Of a DNA stretch of 29,509 nt, positions 21,378 through 28,404 are shown piece by piece. The DNA lies in contig CAKRVA010000020.1 of assembly GCA_934408585.1 (NCBI GenBank), forward strand, positions 1 to 29,509, written 5' to 3'. This DNA is from an uncultured Lachnospiraceae bacterium (GTDB lineage: Bacteria; Bacillota; Clostridia; Lachnospirales; Lachnospiraceae). Made by a program: the position numbers and the translations under genes. Under the pieces are notes generated by a model. It was not told the DNA's origin. It made no database searches and saw only the letters and a list, made by a program, of their open reading frames with translations. The number at the start of each line of letters is the position of its first letter. The stretch's first letter is position 1.

Positions 21378-21962
21378 ATGGCAGAAAAGTTTTATGCAGT
21401 ACGAAAGGGAACCGTGACCGGAATTTTTTCCACATGGGAAGAATGTAAGGCAAGCGTCCACGGATATTCCGGAGCAGAATACAAGAGCTTTAAGACAAAG
21501 GCGGAGGCAGAAGATTATCTTGCCGGAAAACAGGAAGCCACGGAAAAAGGCGTACGTATTTATGTGGATGGAAGCTATCATAGCGGAACCGGTGAGTTTT
21601 CCTATGGCATGGTAGTTCTGAACGGAGATTCGGAAGAAACTTTTTCAAAAAAATATCAGGACGAAGAACTTGCAGCGATGCATAACGTGGCAGGTGAAAT
21701 TATGGGAGCAAGAGCGGCAATGGAATATGCACTTTCCCACAACATACCTGAAATTACCATTTACCATGATTATGAAGGAATTGCCAAATGGTGTCTTGGT
21801 GACTGGAAAACAAACAAAGAAGGAACAAAAGCGTACAAGGCATTTTATGATGAAATCTCAGCAAAGGTGTCCATTCATTTTCAAAAAGTAGCAGGACATT
21901 CCGGAGATAAATATAATGACATGGCAGATAAGCTTGCCAAAGAAGCATTAGGAATCGCATAG
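21378..21962 (+). CDS. Ribonuclease H family protein with N-terminal viroplasmin (RNase H1 N-terminal) domain
   Basis: A two-domain RNase HI of 194 residues. The first about 45 residues, KFYAVRKGTVTGIFSTWEE, form the small hybrid-binding domain also called caulimovirus viroplasmin. The catalytic domain follows. Its metal ligands are the Asp in IYVDGSY, Glu in VAGEIMGARAA, Asp in YHDYEGI and the last Asp in YNDMADKLA, which match the RNase H DEDD set. It removes RNA from RNA-DNA hybrids. The ATG is only 3 nt after the argS stop, with its AGAGGA ribosome site inside argS, so translation is coupled. Confidence 0.92.
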   Translation: MAEKFYAVRKGTVTGIFSTWEECKASVHGYSGAEYKSFKTKAEAEDYLAGKQEATEKGVRIYVDGSYHSGTGEFSYGMVVLNGDSEETFSKKYQDEELAAMHNVAGEIMGARAAMEYALSHNIPEITIYHDYEGIAKWCLGDWKTNKEGTKAYKAFYDEISAKVSIHFQKVAGHSGDKYNDMADKLAKEALGIA

Positions 21963-21978
21963 GAAAGAGGATGAGAAC

Positions 21979-22947
21979 ATGATACATTATTTGATGCAGC
22001 AGACGAGCCCGCTGGTAGCAGCGATAGGGTTACTTGTAGCATTTGCAGGAACGATTTTTCTGATTGCAAAATTTGCAGACCGGCTGCCCAAAGACGGTGG
22101 ACGTGAATTTGCACATGACGGAAAATTGTCCGCAGGGAAACCCAGAGGAGCCGGCATTATTTTTATACTGGTTTTTGTCATTGCAGTATTGCTTTTTGCA
22201 CCGCTTCATCTGGAAATGTTGATTTACCTTATTCTGGTAGTTGCTGAAATGATGACCGGATATATGGATGATGCATCGGAACATCCGTGGGGCGAACTGA
22301 AAAAGGGAATTCTGGATTTGGTAATTGCAATTATCGTTGCCATCACATATTTAAACTTCAATTCGAATGTAATCCGTCTGGCTACATTGGGAATCCAGGT
22401 AGAATTTCCGCCGGTACTGCTGGGCATTCTGATTGTGGTTCTGGTATGGGCATCCATTAATGTAACGAATTGTGCGGATGGAGTAGATGGACTTTCCGGC
22501 ACATTGACACTGATTACGCTCGGTACGTTTTATTTGCTGGACAAATCATTAAATACCCAGGGGGAAAATGCATTTATCATTTTGATGTTTATGAGCTGTA
22601 TCCTGGGATATCTCTGGTATAATGCAACACCGAGCAAACTGATGATGGGCGATGCCGGTTCCCGGGCAATGGGTATCTTTATCAGTATCGTGGCATTAAA
22701 AAGTGATGCACCGTTTCTCTTTATTCCGGCAGCAATCGTGCTGATTCTGGATGGAGGACTCGGACTTTTGAAAGTGTCACTTATCCGGGCATTCAAGATT
22801 CATATCATGAAAAATATCCGGACGCCGCTTCATGACCATGTGCGAAAAGTAAAGGGATGGTCCAATACACAGACCGTTTTCCGTTTTGCAATTATACAGA
22901 TTGTAATTTCCGTTGCATTGATTTATCTTGTTCAGGCAGTACATTAA
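21979..22947 (+). CDS. MraY-like glycosyl phosphotransferase (phospho-N-acetylmuramoyl-pentapeptide-transferase family)
   Basis: A 322-residue integral membrane enzyme with about ten helices, transferring a sugar phosphate to undecaprenyl phosphate. Catalytic landmarks are the paired Asp in GYMDDA, the NCADGVDGL motif and GDAGSRAMG, followed by the signature PLHDHVRKVKGWS with FRFAII. The final motif resembles MraY (usually PLHHH) more than WecA, so this is an MraY-like enzyme making lipid I or a variant cell-wall precursor; the middle His is Asp here. It lies outside a division and cell-wall cluster. The N-terminal ATG follows an AGAGGA site. Co-transcription with RNase H (16-nt gap) and the MarR gene is likely. 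Confidence 0.82.
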   Translation: MIHYLMQQTSPLVAAIGLLVAFAGTIFLIAKFADRLPKDGGREFAHDGKLSAGKPRGAGIIFILVFVIAVLLFAPLHLEMLIYLILVVAEMMTGYMDDASEHPWGELKKGILDLVIAIIVAITYLNFNSNVIRLATLGIQVEFPPVLLGILIVVLVWASINVTNCADGVDGLSGTLTLITLGTFYLLDKSLNTQGENAFIILMFMSCILGYLWYNATPSKLMMGDAGSRAMGIFISIVALKSDAPFLFIPAAIVLILDGGLGLLKVSLIRAFKIHIMKNIRTPLHDHVRKVKGWSNTQTVFRFAIIQIVISVALIYLVQAVH

Positions 22948-22963
22948 GAGGAGAATGCAGTCC

Positions 22964-23410
22964 ATGAGTAAAAAATATGCTTTGTTCGCGGTGCTGAATA
23001 CATTTTTGAATCAGTTACAGACACAGGGAGACCAATATTTTGGAGATATCAGCTGGAAACAGTGCTTCGTTATGGTCTGCCTTGCGCAGTGCGAACAGCC
23101 GCCTTCATTAAAGGAGCTATCTGCACAGATGGGGTGTTCCCATCAGAACGCCAAACAGATGTTGTTAAAGATGCAGAAACTTGGACTTGTGGAGGTAAAA
23201 CCGGATCATAAGGATAGACGGGTACAGCGTATTTTTATGACACAAAAAGGAACAGAACTCTTAGAAGGGATTGGAAGAAAAGAAGATGACTTCTTCGGAA
23301 ATCTGTACGAAGGCGTAGATGCCTCCGATATGCTAATGACGATTCGCACCATTCGGACGATGGAGGATAACCTGAACCGTATGTGTGCAGAAAAAAAGCA
23401 GGGAAAGTAA
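22964..23410 (+). CDS. MarR family transcriptional regulator
   Basis: A 148-residue winged-helix regulator. The recognition region SLKELSAQMGCSHQNAKQML is followed by the wing VEVKPDHKDRRVQRIFMT, whose DxR motif is diagnostic of MarR proteins. The N- and C-terminal helices form the dimer. The start at 22964 is chosen because AGGAG (22949-22953) lies 10 nt upstream; the ATG at 22955 is too near the site, and one at 22928 lies inside the previous gene. Position behind an MraY-like gene with a 16-nt gap suggests co-transcription. The ligand and target genes are not evident. It converges with the araC gene, with only 3 nt between stops. Confidence 0.88.
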   Translation: MSKKYALFAVLNTFLNQLQTQGDQYFGDISWKQCFVMVCLAQCEQPPSLKELSAQMGCSHQNAKQMLLKMQKLGLVEVKPDHKDRRVQRIFMTQKGTELLEGIGRKEDDFFGNLYEGVDASDMLMTIRTIRTMEDNLNRMCAEKKQGK

Positions 23411-23413
23411 ACA

Positions 23414-24241
23414 CTAGCGTTTCCTGAGCTTTGAAGGAGAACATCCATAGGTGGCTTTGAAATCCCGTAAAAAGACTTTGTAATTACAGATTCCGTGGCG
23501 TTCCATTAATTCTGTTATACTATAATCGGTATGCAGTAAATCCTGATAGAAATACATCATACGGATGGCATTCAGATACTGAAGAAAGGTCTGTCCGGTA
23601 TGCTTTTTAAACAGGCGGCAGAAATACTCCGTACTCATATGAAAGTGACCTGCCACTTCTTTTAACAGAAGCTGGTCACGGTAATGCGTTTTAATAAACT
23701 GCAGAATTTCTTCCATACGGGAGAAGCTGCGGTTTTCTTTTTCCAGAGCCTCCGGACTCAGAACCTGTGAATAATTACGGTATAATTCATAAAGGAATTC
23801 ATAGAGAACACTGGAAAAATGCAACAGATAACCATTTTCCCCTGCCTGATAGGTGCGGCATAGTTCGAGAAGCTCTCCACGCATCTTCTGCAAAGAGGTA
23901 TTTCCAACGATTGCAGGAAAATATTCCTGAAAATGCAGGGAGGAAGCATGGGGCAGTAAGCGTGAATAATAGTCCTGTGGAATTTGCAGCAACAGATAAT
24001 CGGCATGTCCATAGGTGCTCGTAGAATGCAATTCATTTGGATTAACAATCAAAATATCATTTTCCTGAAGGGTATATTTCTGCTCGTTGATGTAGGCAGT
24101 CATATATCCTTTTTGAATGAAAAGAATTTCCAGATGACCATGCCAGTGTGGGGGCGAATAAAACAAACTGTCTTTGATAAGGGCAATATGAAGCTGCAGG
24201 CGTGTGTCATCGCTGACAATTTCGTGAGAGTAAATGCTCAT
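23414..24241 (-). CDS. AraC family transcriptional regulator with N-terminal cupin sensor
   Basis: A 275-residue activator. The N-terminal half is a cupin-like sugar sensor (PPHWHGHLEILFIQKG, DILIVNPNELHS). The C-terminal half has the two AraC helix-turn-helix motifs (LLKEVAGHFHMSTEYFCRLF, then SITELMERHGICNYKVFLRD), ending in the usual F-x-x-x-x-G-x-S-P-x-x-x-R. GAGGTG precedes the ATG on the minus strand. It is divergent from the GH3 glycosidase gene, the classic arrangement for a regulator of carbohydrate use, so it probably senses a glucoside or its breakdown product. A consensus promoter lies just upstream. The specific inducer is unknown. Confidence 0.9.
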   Translation of the reverse strand: MSIYSHEIVSDDTRLQLHIALIKDSLFYSPPHWHGHLEILFIQKGYMTAYINEQKYTLQENDILIVNPNELHSTSTYGHADYLLLQIPQDYYSRLLPHASSLHFQEYFPAIVGNTSLQKMRGELLELCRTYQAGENGYLLHFSSVLYEFLYELYRNYSQVLSPEALEKENRSFSRMEEILQFIKTHYRDQLLLKEVAGHFHMSTEYFCRLFKKHTGQTFLQYLNAIRMMYFYQDLLHTDYSITELMERHGICNYKVFLRDFKATYGCSPSKLRKR

Positions 24242-24279
24242 CTAACACCTCGTTAAAATAAACATGATTTGTTAATTAA

Positions 24280-24309
24280 ATTATATAATAAAAACGTTTC
24301 TAATGTCAA
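24280..24309 (-). promoter_or_regulatory. Consensus promoter of the araC gene
   Basis: On the minus strand, TTGACA and TATAAT, both perfect, are separated by 18 bp. One GTTTCTA half-site (24296-24302) lies in the spacer, which would allow autorepression. Confidence 0.7.
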
Positions 24310-24346
24310 TATCGACCTAATATTTGATTAATATTGGAGTAGAAAC
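24296..24346. promoter_or_regulatory. Possible AraC operator half-sites between araC and the GH3 gene
   Basis: GTTTCTA (24296-24302) and its reverse complement TAGAAAC (24340-24346) form an inverted pair 37 bp apart. A second inverted repeat, AATATT-TGATT-AATATT (24319-24335), lies between them. The GH3 side has TAAAAT (24354-24359) but no good -35, as expected for an activator-dependent promoter. Binding is inferred. Confidence 0.35.
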
Positions 24347-24401
24347 AGCAGGATAAAATCGATAAAATGAAAGTAACAACCGTTAAGGAGGAAAACAGAT
24401 A

Positions 24402-27149
24402 ATGGGAAAGATGACATTGGATTTTCAATCTTACACACAGAAGGCACGACAGGCAGTGGCAGAAGGACAGGTCCTTCTTGAAAATAGAAATCAGATCCTT
24501 CCTTTCAAAAAGGGGACTACCGTAGCTGTTTTTGGAAGAATGCAGCTTCATTATTATAAAAGCGGTACAGGTTCAGGCGGAATGGTAAATGTGAATCAGG
24601 TGACAGGTATCCTGGAGGCGTTACAGCAATCGGAGGATGTACAGGTGTATGAGCCGCTTGTGGCACAATATCGTAAGTGGGAGGAATCACATCCGTTTGA
24701 TGAAGGAGTAGGCTGGGGAAGTGAACCCTGGTCCCAGGAAGAAATGGCGCTTTCGGAGTCACTTTTGCAGGATGCGGCAGAGCATACGCAGGATGCTATT
24801 GTGATTATTGGAAGAACTGCAGGAGAAGATAAAGACAATCAGAATCTGCCGGGGTCTTACCGGCTTGCGGAATTAGAAGAAAACATGCTGGAGCAGGTGC
24901 GCAGATATTTTGCAAGAATGGTAGTTGTTCTGAATGTCGGAAACATTATGGATATGTCATTTGTAGACCAATATCAGCCGGATGCAGTACTCTATGCATG
25001 GCAGGGCGGAATGATTGGAGGACTTGGAACGGCAGATGTTTTAACCGGAAAGACTTCACCATCCGGAAAGCTTACGGATACAATCGCCTATCAGATTGCC
25101 GATTACCCATCCGATCATCATTTTGGCGGTCTGGAGCAGAACATTTATGCAGAAGACATCTATGTGGGATATCGTTATTTTGAGACGGTTGCACCCGAAA
25201 AGGTACGTTATCCGTTTGGCTATGGACAAAGCTATACCACTTTTTCGATGAAAGGAAGCTCGTGTTGTTATAAAGACCGGATGCTTCATGTAAATGTATT
25301 GGTAGAAAATACAGGGGCATATGCAGGAAAAGAAGTAGTACAGATTTACGTTGGAGCACCGCAGGGACGTCTGGGAAAACCGGTACGTGTGCTTGCAGAC
25401 TTTGAAAAGACCGGCGAACTTCTTCCGGGCAAAGTGCAGGAAATGGAATTTGTGATTCCGGCAAGAAATTTTGCATCCTACGAGGAAAAGGAAGAAACGT
25501 CAGGTTTCATACTGGAAGCAGGAGAATATCAGGTTTTTGTGGGAAGTGACAGCCATTGCACAGAGCCATCAGGCAGCTTTTTCCTGGAAAAAGAGGAATG
25601 CTTGGAAGCTTGTGACAGTGCTTTGAAACCGGTCACATCCTTCAAACGGATGAAGCCGGTAGAAAAAGGCAATCAATATGTAATGACGATGGAGGAAGTG
25701 CCACTACGGAAAAAACTTCCCAGTGAGAAACGGGTGGAGTCACTTCCAACGGAGTATGAAATCAAGGGAGATTGCGGAATCCGGCTCCATGATGTAAAGG
25801 AAAACAAGGCGACCATGGAAAGCTTTATCGCACAGCTTTCGAAGGAAGCACTGGCAACAATAATAAGAGGAGAAGGAATGGGAAGTCCTAAGGTAACACC
25901 CGGAACGGCAGCAGCCTTTGGAGGTGTTTCAAAAGAACTTCAGAAGTTTGGAATTCCCTGTGGATGCTGTAGTGACGGACCTTCCGGAATGCGTCTTGAC
26001 AGTGGTATGAAAGCATTCAGTCTGCCAAATGGCACAATGCTTGCCTGTACATTTAATAAGGAACTTGTGGAAGAATTGTATTATCATACCGGTTTGGAAA
26101 TGGTAAAAAATCATGTTGATGTTCTTTTGGGACCCGGAATGAATATCCACCGGCATCCATTGAATGGACGGAACTTTGAATATTTTTCTGAGGACCCGCT
26201 TGTTACCGGAAAAATGGCAGCAGCACAGATCCGGGGAATGCATCGGGCAGGAGTGACGGGAGCCGTAAAGCACTTTTGCGCCAATAATCAGGAAATTGGA
26301 CGTTTTACTACAAACAGTATTGTTTCGGAAAGAGCTCTGCGTGAAATTTATCTGCGGGGATATGAGATTGTTGTAAAAGAAGCACAGGCAGATGCCATAA
26401 TGACAACTTATGGAGCGGTAAACGGGGTATGGACGGCAGGCAATTATGACCTCGTTACCGAGGTGCTTCATAAACAATGGGGCTTTAAAGGAATCGTAAT
26501 GACAGACTGGTGGGCACAGATGAATGAAGAAGGGGAGGCACCCAGCCGTACGGACTATGCGTCCATGATTCGTGCGCAAAATGACCTTTATATGGTCTGT
26601 CTGGATGCAGAAGCCAAGAACCAGGATGACAATACACTGGCGTCACTTGCACAGGGGAAATTAACGCTGGGAGAACTGCAGAGAAGTGCGGCAAATATCT
26701 GCCGTTTCCTGTTAAACACCCAGGCGTATGCAAGACTGGAGGGAACAGAGACGGAACTGGAAGTGACAGGAGCAGAAGACGGCTTTGAGGAAGAGGTCAT
26801 GGAGCTTACTTATTATAAGGTAGAAAAAGAAATATCCATTGACCTATCCGATAAAATAGTAAAAAAAGGAACTTCGATTGATTTTGCATTGGACCTTTTA
26901 AACATTGGAGAATACCGGGTGGAGATTACTGCAAAATCAGAGCTCTCTGAGTTGGCACAGCTACCGGTCACGGTTTCCATTCAGGGAACACCAAGAGGGG
27001 TGTATACCTTTAACGGAACCGGAAACCAGTGGGTAACACAGTCGAAATCCATTGTACTTGATATGAAATATCCCGTTACAAAGATTTATATTGGACAGAA
27101 TGGGCTGCAATTAAAAAATATTAAATTTATTTTAGAGAACACTTTATAA
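24402..27149 (+). CDS. Glycoside hydrolase family 3 protein (beta-glucosidase-like), permuted domain order
   Basis: A 915-residue GH3 enzyme in which the usual order is reversed. The alpha/beta-sandwich domain comes first (EGQVLLENRNQILPFKKG, IVIIGRTAGEDKDNQ, then SPSGKLTDTI and RYPFGYGQSYT). It is followed by a fibronectin-III-like domain (about 290-400, ENTGAYAGKEVVQIYVGAP). The TIM-barrel catalytic domain comes last (about 470-780), with SDGPSGMR, GPGMNIHRHPLNGRNFEYFS, VKHFCANNQE and the nucleophile Asp702 in IVMTDWW. A C-terminal segment of about 110 residues resembles a small beta domain. It has no signal peptide, so it likely acts on imported beta-linked glucosides or xylosides. It is divergent from an AraC regulator and followed after 45 nt by an amidotransferase-like gene. 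Permuted GH3 enzymes are known in rumen and gut Clostridia. Confidence 0.92.
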   Translation: MGKMTLDFQSYTQKARQAVAEGQVLLENRNQILPFKKGTTVAVFGRMQLHYYKSGTGSGGMVNVNQVTGILEALQQSEDVQVYEPLVAQYRKWEESHPFDEGVGWGSEPWSQEEMALSESLLQDAAEHTQDAIVIIGRTAGEDKDNQNLPGSYRLAELEENMLEQVRRYFARMVVVLNVGNIMDMSFVDQYQPDAVLYAWQGGMIGGLGTADVLTGKTSPSGKLTDTIAYQIADYPSDHHFGGLEQNIYAEDIYVGYRYFETVAPEKVRYPFGYGQSYTTFSMKGSSCCYKDRMLHVNVLVENTGAYAGKEVVQIYVGAPQGRLGKPVRVLADFEKTGELLPGKVQEMEFVIPARNFASYEEKEETSGFILEAGEYQVFVGSDSHCTEPSGSFFLEKEECLEACDSALKPVTSFKRMKPVEKGNQYVMTMEEVPLRKKLPSEKRVESLPTEYEIKGDCGIRLHDVKENKATMESFIAQLSKEALATIIRGEGMGSPKVTPGTAAAFGGVSKELQKFGIPCGCCSDGPSGMRLDSGMKAFSLPNGTMLACTFNKELVEELYYHTGLEMVKNHVDVLLGPGMNIHRHPLNGRNFEYFSEDPLVTGKMAAAQIRGMHRAGVTGAVKHFCANNQEIGRFTTNSIVSERALREIYLRGYEIVVKEAQADAIMTTYGAVNGVWTAGNYDLVTEVLHKQWGFKGIVMTDWWAQMNEEGEAPSRTDYASMIRAQNDLYMVCLDAEAKNQDDNTLASLAQGKLTLGELQRSAANICRFLLNTQAYARLEGTETELEVTGAEDGFEEEVMELTYYKVEKEISIDLSDKIVKKGTSIDFALDLLNIGEYRVEITAKSELSELAQLPVTVSIQGTPRGVYTFNGTGNQWVTQSKSIVLDMKYPVTKIYIGQNGLQLKNIKFILENTL

Positions 27150-27194
27150 TGACCTGCATATCATAACATAACAAAAAGTCTGGCAGGAAATTCA

Positions 27195-27848
27195 GTGAAA
27201 AAGATTTTAATTGCGGGCGAGAAGCATCAGACAGGAAACTATGAGCATGCACTTGCAGCATTGCAGGTGCATGCCGTTACTTCATTAAATGTTCCTGATG
27301 TCGCAGAATATGATGCTCTTCTTCTTCCGGGAGGAGGGGATATTGACCCGAAGCTGTTTGGACAGCTTCCTTGTGGAACAAAAAGTTTTCATCCGGAGCT
27401 GGACCGGATTCAATTACAAATATTAAAGGCGTTTGCGAGGTATCGGAAGCCGATTCTTGGAATATGCAAGGGAATGCAGTTGATTAATATTGCATTTGGA
27501 GGTGATATGATACAACATCTTCCGACGGCTTCACAGCATGAATATAAAGAGAAGGATCAGCTTCATTTGGTTAAAAATGAAAAGGATTCTTTTTTTTATC
27601 AATTATACGGCGAACAGATGCTTGTAAACAGTGCGCATCATCAGGGGGTGGGAATACCGGGAAAAGAAATCCGCTATATTCAACAGGCACAGGATGGTGT
27701 GATAGAAGGACTTTGCCATACCTTTCTTCCGATTCTGGGAACACAGTGGCATCCGGAACGACTCTCGACAGAAGTCTGCCGGGGGGATTCTTCAGAGGGA
27801 AAAGTAGTCCTTGAGAAAATGATACAGGAATTTTTGAAAAGTGCTTGA
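27195..27848 (+). CDS. Class I glutamine amidotransferase-like gamma-glutamyl hydrolase (peptidase C26, PuuD-like)
   Basis: A 217-residue member of the PuuD/peptidase C26 group, which hydrolyses gamma-glutamyl amides such as gamma-glutamyl-GABA. The nucleophile is Cys91 in LGICKGMQLIN. The triad is completed by His and Glu in GTQWHPE. The oxyanion region is LLLPGGGDIDP, and the NSAHHQGV segment is typical of the family. The start codon is GTG (27195), with AGGA 6 nt upstream; no better ATG is available in frame. It follows the GH3 gene by 45 nt without a terminator and may be co-transcribed, though the functional link is unclear. The tRNA promoter overlaps its stop codon. Confidence 0.87.
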   Translation: MKKILIAGEKHQTGNYEHALAALQVHAVTSLNVPDVAEYDALLLPGGGDIDPKLFGQLPCGTKSFHPELDRIQLQILKAFARYRKPILGICKGMQLINIAFGGDMIQHLPTASQHEYKEKDQLHLVKNEKDSFFYQLYGEQMLVNSAHHQGVGIPGKEIRYIQQAQDGVIEGLCHTFLPILGTQWHPERLSTEVCRGDSSEGKVVLEKMIQEFLKSA

Positions 27849-27873
27849 CATTTAAATATAGAAATAGTATATT
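27845..27873 (+). promoter_or_regulatory. Promoter of the tRNA-Val / tRNA-Met transcript
   Basis: TTGACA (27845-27850), 17 bp, TATATT (27868-27873): a near-consensus promoter, strong as expected for stable RNA. Its -35 overlaps the stop codon of the preceding hydrolase gene. Confidence 0.85.
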
Positions 27874-27905
27874 AGTAAAGCAGTCGTCAAACGGCTGCGA
27901 CCCAT

Positions 27906-27978
27906 GGGATCTTAGCTCAGCTGGGAGAGCATCTGCCTTACAAGCAGAGGGTCACAGGTTCGAGCCCTGTAGGTCCCA
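27906..27978 (+). tRNA. tRNA-Val (anticodon TAC)
   Basis: A 73-nt cloverleaf. The acceptor GGGATCT pairs with AGGTCCC, with one G-T pair. The D-arm is TAGCTCAGCTGGGAGAGCA. The anticodon stem TCTGC/GCAGA holds the loop CTTACAA with TAC, the T-arm is ACAGG-TTCGAGC-CCTGT, and the discriminator is A. The 3' CCA is not encoded. Confidence 0.96.
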
Positions 27979-28010
27979 TTACAGTATTGAAATACTGAAC
28001 AATATCATAT

Positions 28011-28084
28011 GGCGAGATGGCTCAACTGGCTAGAGCGTCCGGTTCATACCCGGGAGGTTGAGAGTTCAAGTCTCTCTCTCGCTA
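28011..28084 (+). tRNA. tRNA-Met, elongator type (anticodon CAT)
   Basis: A 74-nt cloverleaf. The acceptor GGCGAGA pairs with TCTCGCT (G1-T72 wobble), the D-stem is GCTC/GAGC, and the anticodon stem TCCGG/CCGGG holds the loop TTCATAC. The T-stem is GAGAG/CTCTC and the discriminator is A; CCA is not encoded. The anticodon arm and G1-T72 resemble Firmicutes elongator Met tRNAs, not the initiator. A lysidine-modified Ile tRNA is less likely. Confidence 0.93.
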
Positions 28085-28090
28085 CGAACG

Positions 28091-28121
28091 AAAGGCTTTC
28101 ATAAATATGAAAGCCTTTTTT
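28091..28121 (+). terminator. Intrinsic terminator of the tRNA transcript
   Basis: AAAGGCTTTCAT (28091-28102) and ATGAAAGCCTTT (28107-28118) form a 12-bp stem with a 4-nt loop, followed by a T-run. It is 7 nt after the tRNA-Met gene. Confidence 0.92.
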
Positions 28122-28135
28122 ACTGTGCAAATTCA

Positions 28136-28164
28136 TTGACACATCTTATTCTCTATGCTATGCT
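28136..28164 (+). promoter_or_regulatory. Promoter of rpn copy 2
   Basis: TTGACA (28136-28141), 17 bp, TATGCT (28159-28164). A leader of about 230 nt separates it from the rpn ATG. The rest of the 320-bp gap after the tRNA holds only this promoter, the leader and a short hairpin at the ribosome site; I see no other gene. Confidence 0.75.
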
Positions 28165-28384
28165 TTCTTCAAAGCATATATTTCAATTATCTTATCTGAC
28201 AGGATTCGTTTCTGATACGAACCTGATTCTGAATTTTCACGAATATCGTAAGGAATGATATTTGATCTGAAAAGAAAACAGAAGTTTTCTGAAATCCATG
28301 CTTTACCCATCAAAATACAATTACAGAGCAGGAGGAAGGAAAACAAAGAGCAGAAAAAGCAAGGGTCTTTGTGTGCCTGTTGTA

Positions 28385-28399
28385 CTCCTGCGGAAGGAG
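28385..28399 (+). promoter_or_regulatory. Short hairpin over the ribosome site of rpn copy 2
   Basis: CTCCT (28385-28389) can pair with AGGAG (28395-28399) around the loop GCGGA, masking most of the AGGAGG ribosome site 5 nt before the ATG at 28405. The stem is only 5 bp, so any effect would be modest; function is inferred. Confidence 0.35.
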
Positions 28400-28404
28400 G
28401 AACC

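Noticed and set aside
23395..23430. GGAAA...TTTCC as a terminator between marR and araC
   Set aside because: The stem is five pairs with a long loop and no T-run.
28255..28404. N-terminal extension of rpn copy 2 from the ATG at 28255
   Set aside because: It has no properly spaced ribosome site and low-complexity Lys/Gln-rich content; the AGGAGG before 28405 is far better.
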